A stretch of DNA of 64,000 bases from Chryseobacterium artocarpi. GTDB lineage: Bacteria; Bacteroidota; Bacteroidia; Flavobacteriales; Weeksellaceae. This document shows positions 54,001 to 62,185 of this stretch, piece by piece. The position numbers were made by a program, and so were the translations under genes. The stretch lies in the NCBI RefSeq assembly GCF_001684975.1, contig NZ_MAYH01000001.1, forward strand, positions 496,001-560,000, given 5' to 3'. How positions within the stretch are numbered: the stretch's first letter is position 1; each line of letters opens with the position of its first letter. The notes beneath the pieces are model-generated. The model worked only from the letters and a program-made list of their open reading frames with translations. It did no database searches and was not told the origin of the DNA.

Positions 54001-56968
54001 AAATATTCCAAAAGATAAAAAAGTAAGCGAACTGAATCTTCAGTTTCAATTGGTAGCATTCAACGATGTGAATACAGAAAATGTTTCTCTTAAAATAAAA
54101 GATACAGAGAAGCCTTTACAGATCGAAACAGTAACATTCAGAGATAAGCTGGAACCCAATTCAAAAGAAAAATGGACAGTAAAAGTTACAGGAAACGATA
54201 AAGAAAAAGTAAATGCAGAAGTGCTGGCGAATATGTACGATATGTCATTGGATCAGTTTGCAGCCAATAAATACAGTTGGGATAAATTACTTACGCCATT
54301 CTCAAGAATATCTTCTTATGCGATAAGTAATTATCTGATGCAGAAAAGATATAGCAAAGAATTGGAATATGTGGAAGGAAATACTATTGAGGTTCCTAAT
54401 TTCAATTGGTTTGATGGAGATTTCTATTATAATACAGAAGGTGATGCTGTGAGAATTCCTAAAAGAATGGCATATGGCGTGCGTCCTGTTTCTAAGACAG
54501 CTGCTAAAATGGAATCCGGACCTACAGAAATGGCGGCAATGGAAGTGAGAGCAAACAGAGCAAAAATGTCTGCACCACCATCACCAATGGCAGATGCTGC
54601 TGTTGCAGATATTTCTAACCAGGGAAGCGGGGCAGAAGAGTCTTTAGAAAAAGTACCGGTACGCCAGAACTTAAACGAAACAGCATTCTTCTATCCAGAT
54701 CTGAAAACAGATGCTGAAGGAAATGTAAGCTTTGAATTCACATCATCGGAAGCCCTTACAAAATGGAAACTGATGTTCCTCGCACATACCAAAGATGCAA
54801 GATCGGCAACATTGGAAAAAGAAGTAGTAACTCAGAAAGAATTCTCTGTAACACCAAATTATCCAAGATTCTTAAGAGAAGGTGATGAATTGAATTTACA
54901 ATCAAAACTTTCTAATCTAACCAATAAAAAAATGAGCGGTTCTGCAGAACTACAGATTCTGGATGCCTTCACCAATGAAAATATATCTTCAAAATTCGGA
55001 ATCACTTCAGGAACACAGCACTTTGACCTGAATGAAAAGGGAAACGGAGCTTTAACATGGAAATTGAAAGTTCCGAATAACGTTTCTTCCATTATTTTAA
55101 AAGTCGTTGCTAAAGCGGGGAATTATTCTGACGGAGAACAACAAGCGATAGCAGTATTGCCAAACAGAATGCTGGTAACAGATGCTGTGCCTGTGTTTGT
55201 GAAAGAAGGAGAAACGAAAACCTTTGTATTGGATAACCTTACAAATAATACTTCTACAACAGCTTCTAATGTTTCCAATACGCTGGAATTGACAACCAAT
55301 CCGATCTGGGAGATCATGTTTGCGCTTCCAAGTCTGAAGAATGATCAGAATAGCTCAGCAGATGTTATTTTCAATAAATGGTTTGCAGATGTACTGGCTT
55401 CTGAAATCTTTAAGGCAAATCCGAAAATGAAAACCATCTTCGAAGAATATCAGAGTAAAGGATTATTAAATTCAAATCTTGAAAAAAATCAGGAATTGAA
55501 ACAATTATTGCTGGATGAAACTCCTTGGGTATTACAGAGTAAAAACGAGCAGGAACAGATGCAAAAACTCGCTCTTCTGTTTGATGCCAATACAATGAAA
55601 AACTCAATCAGTCAGGATTGGGATGATCTTAAAAAACTACAAAACCCTGACGGTGGATTCTCATGGTATGCAGGATATCCAAGCTCTTACGGAGTGTCAT
55701 TATATATTCTTAAAAACCTTGGTAAAATCAATGTTTGGTTAAAAGATAATGCGAAGGATTATCAAAGTGCTGATCAAAAAGAACTGATAACAAAATTGAT
55801 TCAGTATGTAGATAATGAGATCAATAAATATTCAGGGAATAAAAAGGAAAGTGTCTTGAATAATTGGGTGATGGATTATCTTGATACCAGAAACTATTGG
55901 GAAAAACAGTATCCTTTAAAAGGAAAAGGAGCTTTACTTAAAACTCAGGTAAAAGAAAAAGCAAAAACAGCAAAACTTACAGATTTTACATTCTTCGGAT
56001 TACACCGTGCTGCATTATTAATGAACGATTATGGAATGAACGAAGTATCCGGAAAGTTGATGAATTACCTTAAAGAAACTTCTACAGACACCAAAACTCA
56101 AGGTGTTTATTGGAAGCAAAACCTAAATGATTGGGGCTGGTTCAGTTCAAAAGTAGTGAACCATGCAGGAGCTTTGGAAGCTTTCAATAAGTTGCAGCCA
56201 AATAATCAGAAATTCATTGAAGAAATGAAAATCTGGCTGGTCACACAGAAAGAAGTAAACTCATGGGGAAGTTCAAGAGGTACGGCTGAAGTGATTTTTA
56301 CCATCTTAAACTCAGGGAAATCATGGACAGGTGCTGAAAGTGATAAAGCAACGATCGTTTGGGGCGGAAAAGAATTGGTTCCTCAGACTCATGCAACAGG
56401 ATATGTGAAATCAACTGTGAAAACAGATATTGTAGATAAAAATCTTGGAACCGTTACCATTACCAAACCAGGTCCTGGAATAGTTCAGGGAGGATTATTC
56501 TGGCAGTATTATGAAGATCTGGATAAAATAAAATCATCCGAGAACTATATTTCTGTAACCAAAGAGCTTTATAAAAAAGTGAAAACAGTAAATGGTGAAG
56601 AACTTCAGAAAATTTCTGCGGAAACCCCGTTGAAAGTTGGAGATAAAGTAACGGTAAGAATGATCCTGAATACAGACAGAGCCATGGAGTTTATTCATAT
56701 TAAAGATATGAGAGCAGCAGGATTTGAACCTCTTGATGCCTTGTCAGGATATCAGTGGAAGAATAATTTAGGCTATTATCAATCCACAAAAGATGCCTCC
56801 ACAAATTTCTATATTCAATATATGCCAAAAGGTAAATATGTGTTTGAATATGATGTAGTTGCTAATGCTTCAGGTAAGTTCTCAAACGGTATTACAACGA
56901 TGCAGAATTATTATGCACCACAGATGAATTCACACACGAAAGGAGTAAACGTTCAGATTTTGGAATGA
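51059..56968 (+). CDS. Alpha-2-macroglobulin family protein, thioester-less
   Basis: The 1969-residue secreted protein has a signal peptide (MLSLLSLGFSPVIAQ). Macroglobulin-type domains include TDRAIYRPGQTVYFKA near 560 and YKRPKFEVTFEP. A disordered, Ala/Pro/Ser/Met-rich bait-like region (about 1140-1200) precedes the A2M domain (FFYPDLKTDAEGNVSFEF). The alpha-alpha toroid follows (NPDGGFSWYAGYPSSYGVSLYIL). At the thioester position (CxEQ in active forms) this protein reads LKNDQ (about 1424-1428), so it cannot form the thioester. Bacterial A2Ms trap proteases in the periplasm. It is next to two ecotin genes. Confidence 0.9.
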   Translation: MKRFSKIFMLSLLSLGFSPVIAQKYYDDQWKKIAENSQKGAYKSNLPIILDLENKAMKENNTIQLIRSLKAEFSIVKQTVDDDKNDSASKFFKKLQETETKLKGEEKMVYKVLVNGFFMDYFNENYWKINGRTNNNTQDVSQIETWTKLDFKNYLTKNYQELDLQKQELKKIALEKYKSLFLETRDIAYFPSLYDWYAVKKIGFLSENNLFTKNELTENRTAINTIFDELIAQNNGNTKLYFMKDKLVENCNFNNCKDRLQQLQDLAKSNIEGDYKVVIMEDIMDELSSKGKFKEALAVAEQAKSEYPKSSFIGNIKSKENQIKNPSLTIQYEKQTQNNLPIHFVASSQNVKEFSLNIYEVKEDFEPFMKYAQNPYYGEYFKKVKKSLVRKENYQLSNPDDYKEHKTSLEIKPLPSGIYMVEYSVAGAKAKDMNDDQHFFFLVSGNKIIFQNKSSKNANLDKLKLVNSENGKPVVNENLTFYEFAGNKPVKKMEGKTNEKGAFQFPSTDNKTYYRTFLIQQPKTNDFYIMPVYGNNIADDYNPNQVSQTKVQIFTDRAIYRPGQTVYFKAINTQLNKEAESVISGVKQKITLFDINNQEISSQDFTTNEFGSYHGSFMLPKGKSNGVFYLKTDGTGQGYKDIRVEEYKRPKFEVTFEPVKDEYKYGQSIELKGKAMMFSGVALSNTTINYEIKKHNIRWRYFGWYPRDNDNENSILGEAKTNEKGEFVIRLDLKKDEKLDGIQIDNYEINASATDINGETQSANTQLKVASVSHYIKADEVKNTFSDENVKLKVETKNYNEQDLKKSYQVKLSKLAAPDRIFRDNFKSAVQDAPKYSKEEFISKFPHDLFDKNDEIKNWKTERVVIEKQQQPSAEKAYSDLDLGKLDAGDYQLELFNIEGKDTIKASQYFSVWEKSSLKPSQKTFLTVIAPKDEVARGEQAKVYVYSAVPDALVNVFVQDGSGKTISEIHPLKKGILEYTANIPKDKKVSELNLQFQLVAFNDVNTENVSLKIKDTEKPLQIETVTFRDKLEPNSKEKWTVKVTGNDKEKVNAEVLANMYDMSLDQFAANKYSWDKLLTPFSRISSYAISNYLMQKRYSKELEYVEGNTIEVPNFNWFDGDFYYNTEGDAVRIPKRMAYGVRPVSKTAAKMESGPTEMAAMEVRANRAKMSAPPSPMADAAVADISNQGSGAEESLEKVPVRQNLNETAFFYPDLKTDAEGNVSFEFTSSEALTKWKLMFLAHTKDARSATLEKEVVTQKEFSVTPNYPRFLREGDELNLQSKLSNLTNKKMSGSAELQILDAFTNENISSKFGITSGTQHFDLNEKGNGALTWKLKVPNNVSSIILKVVAKAGNYSDGEQQAIAVLPNRMLVTDAVPVFVKEGETKTFVLDNLTNNTSTTASNVSNTLELTTNPIWEIMFALPSLKNDQNSSADVIFNKWFADVLASEIFKANPKMKTIFEEYQSKGLLNSNLEKNQELKQLLLDETPWVLQSKNEQEQMQKLALLFDANTMKNSISQDWDDLKKLQNPDGGFSWYAGYPSSYGVSLYILKNLGKINVWLKDNAKDYQSADQKELITKLIQYVDNEINKYSGNKKESVLNNWVMDYLDTRNYWEKQYPLKGKGALLKTQVKEKAKTAKLTDFTFFGLHRAALLMNDYGMNEVSGKLMNYLKETSTDTKTQGVYWKQNLNDWGWFSSKVVNHAGALEAFNKLQPNNQKFIEEMKIWLVTQKEVNSWGSSRGTAEVIFTILNSGKSWTGAESDKATIVWGGKELVPQTHATGYVKSTVKTDIVDKNLGTVTITKPGPGIVQGGLFWQYYEDLDKIKSSENYISVTKELYKKVKTVNGEELQKISAETPLKVGDKVTVRMILNTDRAMEFIHIKDMRAAGFEPLDALSGYQWKNNLGYYQSTKDASTNFYIQYMPKGKYVFEYDVVANASGKFSNGITTMQNYYAPQMNSHTKGVNVQILE

Positions 56969-57012
56969 TATTTGGCTATAGGGAAGTAAGTAAATTTAAA
57001 AAACCAAATAGA

Positions 57013-57501
57013 ATGAAATTTTCAAGAACTCTATTTACAGGATTAGCATTAATGGTAGGAGTAAGCACTTTCGCTCAAAAAAAGGCGGAGAAGTTTGATA
57101 AACTACAGATTGATATGTTCCCAAAAGCCAAAGAAGGTTATAAGCAGGTATATGTTCAGCTTCCGGTTGCAAAAAATGAAGAAGATTTAAAAGTTGAAAT
57201 TTTTGTAGGCGTTGAGAAAATGTTAGACTGTAACAATTATTTTCTTTCGGGACAAATGAAAAGTCAAGACCTTCAGGGATGGGGATACAACTATTATGAA
57301 GTAGAATCCAATGGAGATACAGCAGGAACGAATATGGGATGCTTGAATGGTAAACTAACTAAAAAGTTTGTTACAATGAGCCCTGAAATTGTAAGATACA
57401 ACAGTAAGCTTCCTTTAGTATTCTACGTACCAAAAGATATCGAAGTACGTTACAGAGTTTTAAGAGCTGATAAAGCAATGAAAAAAGCCATTCAGAAATA
57501 A
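57013..57501 (+). CDS. eco: Ecotin, serine protease inhibitor, copy 1
   Basis: 162 residues from the ATG at 57013; an ATG at 56965 would add 16 residues and overlap the A2M stop, and the copy 2 alignment favours the shorter form. Signal peptide to FAQ. Ecotin signatures: FPKAKEGYKQVYVQLP, GWGYNYYEVES, KKFVTMSPEIVRYNSKLPLVFY and VRYRV, plus the disulfide Cys pair C73/C110. The reactive loop reads AGTNMGC: the P1 position (M84 in E. coli) is N107, P1' is M108. It should block trypsin-fold proteases in the periplasm. An uncommon Asn at P1 leaves the target open. Confidence 0.9.
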   Translation: MKFSRTLFTGLALMVGVSTFAQKKAEKFDKLQIDMFPKAKEGYKQVYVQLPVAKNEEDLKVEIFVGVEKMLDCNNYFLSGQMKSQDLQGWGYNYYEVESNGDTAGTNMGCLNGKLTKKFVTMSPEIVRYNSKLPLVFYVPKDIEVRYRVLRADKAMKKAIQK

Positions 57502-57529
57502 ACCCCGAACAAAGACTATTATTATATAG

Positions 57530-57560
57530 AAACTCCTCTCAGCAATGTGGGGAGTTTTTG
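57530..57560 (+). terminator. Terminator after ecotin copy 1
   Basis: AAACTCC / GGAGTTT stem followed by a T run; the same element is repeated after copy 2. Confidence 0.7.
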
Positions 57561-57586
57561 TTTTATTGATTTATTAAAGATGTACC

Positions 57587-57755
57587 CACAAATTTCTATA
57601 TTTAATACATGTTTAAAAAATAAACAATTGTTTGAATATGATGTGATTGGTAATGTTTCAAGATTGTTATAAAGTATTATTTTTACAATGAAAAACTACC
57701 ATTCTATACAAGTGAATTTATACAGAAAGGAACAGTAATTTTAATTTTGGAATGA
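57587..57755 (+). pseudogene. Decayed duplicate of the A2M gene 3' end
   Basis: Aligns with 56800-56968 through patches such as ACAAATTTCTATATT, GAATATGATGT and TTTTGGAATGAT. Substitutions and small indels break the frame, including an early in-frame stop (AAATAAACA). It is a relic of the tandem duplication that carried the ecotin promoter region. Confidence 0.75.
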
Positions 57756-57798
57756 TTTTTGGCTATTAGCAAATACGTAAAATTTAAAACCAAATAAA

Positions 57799-58287
57799 AT
57801 GAAATTTTCAAAAACTTTATTTACAGGATTGGCATTAATGGTAGGGGTAAGTGCTTTCGCACAGAAGAAAGCAGAAAAGTTTGAAAAACTGCAGATTGAA
57901 ATGTTCCCAAAAGCTAAAGAAGGATTTAAACAAGTATATATTCAGCTTCCGGTTGCAAAAAATGAAGAAGATTTAAAAGTTGAAATTTTTGTAGGAATTG
58001 AGAAAATGTTAGATTGTAACAATTATTTTCTTTCAGGGCAAATGAAAAGCCAGGATCTTCAAGGATGGGGGTACAATTATTATGAAGTAGAATCCAATGG
58101 TGATACAGCAGGAACATTGAAAGGATGTCTGGATAATAAGCTGACTAAAAAGTTTGTTACAATGAGCCCGGAAATTGTAAGATATAACAGTAAACTTCCT
58201 TTAGTATTCTATGTACCAAAAGATATTGAAGTACGTTACAGAGTTCTAAGAGCTGATAAAGCAATGAAAAAAGCCGTTCAGAAATAA
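57799..58287 (+). CDS. eco: Ecotin, serine protease inhibitor, copy 2
   Basis: 162 residues, 150 identical to copy 1. The 12 differences are R5K, T19A, D29E, D34E, Y43F, V48I, V67I, N107L, M108K, N112D, G113N and I160V. Four lie in the seven-residue reactive-loop window and most of the rest are conservative. P1 is therefore Leu and P1' Lys (AGTLKGC), which should shift specificity toward chymotrypsin- or elastase-like proteases. C73/C110 are kept. It has its own leader sequence and terminator. Confidence 0.9.
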   Translation: MKFSKTLFTGLALMVGVSAFAQKKAEKFEKLQIEMFPKAKEGFKQVYIQLPVAKNEEDLKVEIFVGIEKMLDCNNYFLSGQMKSQDLQGWGYNYYEVESNGDTAGTLKGCLDNKLTKKFVTMSPEIVRYNSKLPLVFYVPKDIEVRYRVLRADKAMKKAVQK

Positions 58288-58313
58288 ACCTCGAACAAAG
58301 ACTATTATTATAT

Positions 58314-58346
58314 AAAAACTCCTTGCAGCAATGTGAGGAGTTTTTG
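58314..58346 (+). terminator. Terminator after ecotin copy 2
   Basis: AAAAACTCCT / AGGAGTTTTT stem-loop, the duplicated counterpart of 57530-57560. Confidence 0.7.
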
Positions 58347-58378
58347 TTTGGAGAAATCTTTACTTGAAACGGGTGAGA

Positions 58379-59557
58379 TTACGCAATCCAATGATCAATA
58401 ACTTTTACATTCCATCCACTCGAAGTCCTTTTGATAAGATAAGTGTATCCGGTAGTCTCTGCATTTACTAATAAAACATACGTATCGGGAAGCTCATCAC
58501 ATTGAAACATTTTGCTGTAAAAAATATCAGACCAGTCTGAATGGGTGAATGTTTTATAGATGGAATATTCCTTTAAAGACATGAAAATGATTTTTTCATC
58601 ATAAGGTTCAATACCTCTTAAATATTCGTCTTCCGTTACAATCACTTTATCCCGAAGAGAATTCATAAAATTATTTCTCTTCGATGGAAGATCCTCTCTT
58701 TGTTTTTTCATATCTTCTCTGAAGGTTGTCAGATTAATGTTGAATTCTTCATTCACCGGATCTGATTTTTGAATAAATTCATAATATCCATATAAAATTC
58801 CCTCCCAAAGTTTTGAAAAATCATTGTTCGGGTTTCTGTATCTTGGGTTTTTATCTTCAGAATCATTGATGCCATCTTCATCCGTATCTTTTGAATAAGG
58901 ATTGGTAAAGAGCATTTTAATTTCTTCAATATCATTTATTCCATCTTCATCAGAATCTTTGGTGATTTCGTTAAGATCAAATGTAATCAGAGCATTACTT
59001 TTTACTGTTTCATATACTGGCTGCATATCGGGAAGTACAGCCGATTTTATCATTCTTCTTATATCGGTCTCGATCTGGAGGTGATCTTGATCTTTCCACA
59101 GTGGATATTGTGAATTCCGTTTAAAGAAATAGTTATTATTTACAATCAAACCTGTAAAATAATTTTTCCATGTCTTCCCATTATCTTTCGAAATTTTTAC
59201 ATAATAACTTTTAAAATCAAATCTTTCATCAGCATATAAGATGGCTTTTGAATCATTTAATTCTCCTTGCTTTATAATTAGATTACTGGGAATATCTGCT
59301 ACTGTTTTTACAAGCTTCGGTCTTTTAAGATGACTTTTCTTTTTTAATGATTTTTGTCCGTTTACAAATTCTACCGAAACAAAATGATAAGGCGGATTCA
59401 GGGCTTCTTCTTCAGATATCGGAAAGAATTTATTTATGGAATGAGATGCAATACTGTCCTTTACTTTTTCAAGCTGAAAGCACTTACAAACCTTTGTTTG
59501 TTGAGCAAAAATAACACAAAAGGGAAGCGTTAAAAGTAGAGTTATATTTTTTTTCAA
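58379..59557 (-). CDS. Exported protein with thrombospondin type 3-like repeats
   Basis: The 392-residue protein has a signal peptide (LLLTLPFCVIFAQQ) and a central calcium-binding TSP type 3-like segment: DSDEDGINDIEEI and DTDEDGINDSEDKNP (about residues 205-240). The rest is not recognised, although a Cys pair (KVCKCF) follows the signal. The repeats suggest a Ca2+-stabilised extracellular or outer-membrane protein. It is convergent with the ecotins. Confidence 0.65.
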   Translation of the reverse strand: MKKNITLLLTLPFCVIFAQQTKVCKCFQLEKVKDSIASHSINKFFPISEEEALNPPYHFVSVEFVNGQKSLKKKSHLKRPKLVKTVADIPSNLIIKQGELNDSKAILYADERFDFKSYYVKISKDNGKTWKNYFTGLIVNNNYFFKRNSQYPLWKDQDHLQIETDIRRMIKSAVLPDMQPVYETVKSNALITFDLNEITKDSDEDGINDIEEIKMLFTNPYSKDTDEDGINDSEDKNPRYRNPNNDFSKLWEGILYGYYEFIQKSDPVNEEFNINLTTFREDMKKQREDLPSKRNNFMNSLRDKVIVTEDEYLRGIEPYDEKIIFMSLKEYSIYKTFTHSDWSDIFYSKMFQCDELPDTYVLLVNAETTGYTYLIKRTSSGWNVKVIDHWIA

Positions 59558-59698
59558 AGTTTTTTAGTTTTTAATTAAGATTTAAACGGATTTGATAATA
59601 CTTTATTTCAAAGGAGTTTATACTTAAACGTATTTTAAACTTAATTTAAATTCACTGTTTTGTTTGTTATTCTTTAACTATTTTAACAAATTTTGCAT

Positions 59699-59706
59699 TA
59701 TATTTG
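59699..59706 (+). promoter_or_regulatory. TAnnTTTG -7 element for export operon
   Basis: TATATTTG, 16 bp upstream of the tolC-like start; a -33 element was not clear. Confidence 0.45.
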
Positions 59707-59721
59707 TTATAAACATAAACC

Positions 59722-61140
59722 ATGAAAAACAATTTATTGATTTTTACGTTTAGTTTTTTTGCTTTTCCTGCTTGGGGCTGGGCACAGTCTGCGCCGGACT
59801 TTAAAGAACTTCTGGATAGTGCAATGGTTCGGGACTCGAATCTTAAAATGCAGGTTACCCAAAATAAACTTACCGATCTTGACGAACATAAATTAAAAGA
59901 TATCTTTCTTCCTACTCTGGAATTAAGCGGTAAAGCAGGTTACCTTAACGGAACAGCAAGACTGACGTCGCCAGAGATCAATCTGGCTCCCTTTATAAAT
60001 ATTCCCGAAGGAACCTTTAACAATAACTTTAATGTATCCGGATTTTCAGGCGTTGCCAAAGCCGATGCTAAAATGCTTCTATATTCCGGAGGAAAAGTTA
60101 AATACCTCAAAAAAGCCGTTGAAGAAAAGAAAAAATCCGAAGATATTCTCTTAGAAAAAACCAGAGATGAGGTGATGGCAACTATTTCCAAAGCTTATGA
60201 TCAGCTGGCATTGATCCATCAGTCTAAAAAAGTTTTGGATGAAAGTAAAAAAAGACTGGACATCAACAAAAAAACAGCAGATAAAGCATTAGGGTACGGC
60301 TTGATCACACCTTATGACCATAAAAAGATTGAATTGGCTCAGGCTACTTTAAATGCAAAAGTGGTAGAATATGAAGGAAAAAAAGAATTACTTCTTACTC
60401 AGCTTTATATTTTAACGGGAATTGACAGAGAACGTCTGAGAATGATAGATCCTGTTTTGTCTCCTGTAGAATTGCTTGCCGCAGAAAAAGGAATAGAACA
60501 GAGAGCGGAAATTCGTGCCCTTGAACATGGGATCAGTGCTGCCAATTATAAAATAAAGGCGGAAAGAACCTGGATGATTCCAAAAGTACAGCTGATGGCT
60601 TCTGCATATTATATCGGACTGTATGGAAACCGAATTAAAAGCTCTGAAAATGTAGTGCCAGCAGTTCCTTTATTAGGCTATGAAGGTAAAAAGTTAGACT
60701 GGAGCCCAAACAATATTAATGTTTTTCCATTGATCACAGCAGGAGTAGGTTTTAAATGGGAAATTTTTGACGGAAAAGAAGGAAAGCATGCCGAAGAAAC
60801 AGCTAAGGTTGGTAAAGAGGTATTACAGAATCAGAAAGAAGATGCACTGAAAAAACTTACCCTGAATTTAGCCAATAATCAAACCAATTATGATATTGCT
60901 ACGGCACAGATTACTCTAAAGGCTAAAGAAAAAGAACTGGCAAAAAATGCTTTGGTACAGGCTGAAAAAGAATTCAGATACGGGATGAGCAAATCTTCAC
61001 AGCTTATTGATGCTGAAAATGATCTTGAAACTTCAGAATTGGAATACCAAAACGCTATTTTCAACCAAAGAAGGGCAGGAATAGAATTGATGAGATCTAC
61101 TCAGGAACTGGATATTACCAAATTTTACTTAATCCCTTAA
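59722..61140 (+). CDS. TolC family outer-membrane efflux protein
   Basis: The 472-residue protein has a signal peptide to WGWAQ, then long helices with the TolC pattern repeated in two halves (VEEKKKSEDILLEKTRDEVMATISKAYDQL; LTLNLANNQTNYDIATAQITLKAKEKEL; EFRYGMSKSSQLIDAENDL). It would trimerise into the outer-membrane channel for the downstream HlyD-like and ABC-2 proteins, which start 9 and 1046 bp further on. Confidence 0.9.
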   Translation: MKNNLLIFTFSFFAFPAWGWAQSAPDFKELLDSAMVRDSNLKMQVTQNKLTDLDEHKLKDIFLPTLELSGKAGYLNGTARLTSPEINLAPFINIPEGTFNNNFNVSGFSGVAKADAKMLLYSGGKVKYLKKAVEEKKKSEDILLEKTRDEVMATISKAYDQLALIHQSKKVLDESKKRLDINKKTADKALGYGLITPYDHKKIELAQATLNAKVVEYEGKKELLLTQLYILTGIDRERLRMIDPVLSPVELLAAEKGIEQRAEIRALEHGISAANYKIKAERTWMIPKVQLMASAYYIGLYGNRIKSSENVVPAVPLLGYEGKKLDWSPNNINVFPLITAGVGFKWEIFDGKEGKHAEETAKVGKEVLQNQKEDALKKLTLNLANNQTNYDIATAQITLKAKEKELAKNALVQAEKEFRYGMSKSSQLIDAENDLETSELEYQNAIFNQRRAGIELMRSTQELDITKFYLIP

Positions 61141-61148
61141 AAATTAAA

Positions 61149-62108
61149 ATGATGCATAAAAATATATCTATACTCATTGCTTCTCTGTTTTTATTGGGAA
61201 GTTGCGACAAGAAAAATGAAAAGATCAAGGAACCGGAAGGAAAAACGAAAAAAGAAGTGATCTCTTTTGCTCCAAAGGTTACAGGAAGAATCTTAAAAAT
61301 ATACGTATCCGAAGGGCAAACAGTGAAAAAAGGAGATACACTGGCTCAGCTTGATGTACCGGAAGTTTCAGCAAAAATAGCACAGGCACAGGGTGCGGTA
61401 AGTGCAGCAACGGCTCAGGAACAGATGGCTAAAAACGGAGCGACACCAGATCAGCTGAAACAGCTTCAGGCAAAATATAAAGGACTAAAAGAACAGTACG
61501 AATTTGCACAAAAATCCTACAGAAGAGCTAACAATATGTTCAGGGACAGCTTAATGTCTCCACAGGCACACGATGAAGTATATGCAAAACTTCAGGGAGC
61601 AAAAGCTCAATATGATGCAGTAGTAGCAGAATTGGATGATGTAAACAGAGGAACCCGTTTCGAAAAAATAGAAATGGCTGCAGGACAGGCATCTCAGGCT
61701 AAAGGTGCATTGCAGGAAGCTAATGTAGCATATTCAGAACGATATATCATTGCTACAAACGATATGGAAATTGAAACTATAAGCCTGAATACCGGAGAAT
61801 TGGCAACAGCCGGTTTTGCATTATTCAACGGATATATTCCCGAAAGTACCTATTTCAGATTCACCGTTCCTGAAAGTGCTATTTCGAAATACAAGAAAGG
61901 GCAGAACGTGAATATGCAGGTAGTTTACAATAAAGAGAATCTTGAAGGAAATGTAGTTTATATCAAGCAATTGACAAGATATGCAGATATTACGACAGCT
62001 TATCCGGATTATCAGCTACAGGATGCAATTTATGAGATTAAGGTAAAACCTAAAGACATGAATAAAGCAAAAAGTCTTTTGGTAAACGCCAATGTAATCC
62101 TGAAATAA
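61149..62108 (+). CDS. HlyD-type periplasmic adaptor lipoprotein
   Basis: The 319-residue membrane-fusion protein has a lipobox (LFLLGSC), a lipoyl/barrel-sandwich half (SFAPKVTGRILKIYVSEGQTVKKGDTLAQLDVPEV), a coiled-coil hairpin (AQGAVSAATAQEQMAKNG ... RRANNMFRDSLMSPQAHDEVYAKLQGAK) and a beta-barrel return (TISLNTGELATAG). It links the inner-membrane permease to TolC. Confidence 0.88.
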   Translation: MMHKNISILIASLFLLGSCDKKNEKIKEPEGKTKKEVISFAPKVTGRILKIYVSEGQTVKKGDTLAQLDVPEVSAKIAQAQGAVSAATAQEQMAKNGATPDQLKQLQAKYKGLKEQYEFAQKSYRRANNMFRDSLMSPQAHDEVYAKLQGAKAQYDAVVAELDDVNRGTRFEKIEMAAGQASQAKGALQEANVAYSERYIIATNDMEIETISLNTGELATAGFALFNGYIPESTYFRFTVPESAISKYKKGQNVNMQVVYNKENLEGNVVYIKQLTRYADITTAYPDYQLQDAIYEIKVKPKDMNKAKSLLVNANVILK

Positions 62109-62185
62109 TAAGAAACAAAACACAATGAAGGCTTTTCGTAAAGAAATGTTTACTCGTTGACTTTTTTAAATATTAAAATATACAG

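Larger units (their letters stand above)
56800..58349. repeat. Tandem duplication, unit about 786 bp
   Basis: Copy 1 (56800-57563) holds the last 56 codons of the A2M gene, the first ecotin gene and its terminator. Copy 2 (57587-58349) holds a decayed A2M tail, the second ecotin and its own terminator. Offsets are 786-787 bp at several landmarks (ACAAATTTCTATATT; TTTGGAATGAT; both ATGs). Confidence 0.9.
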
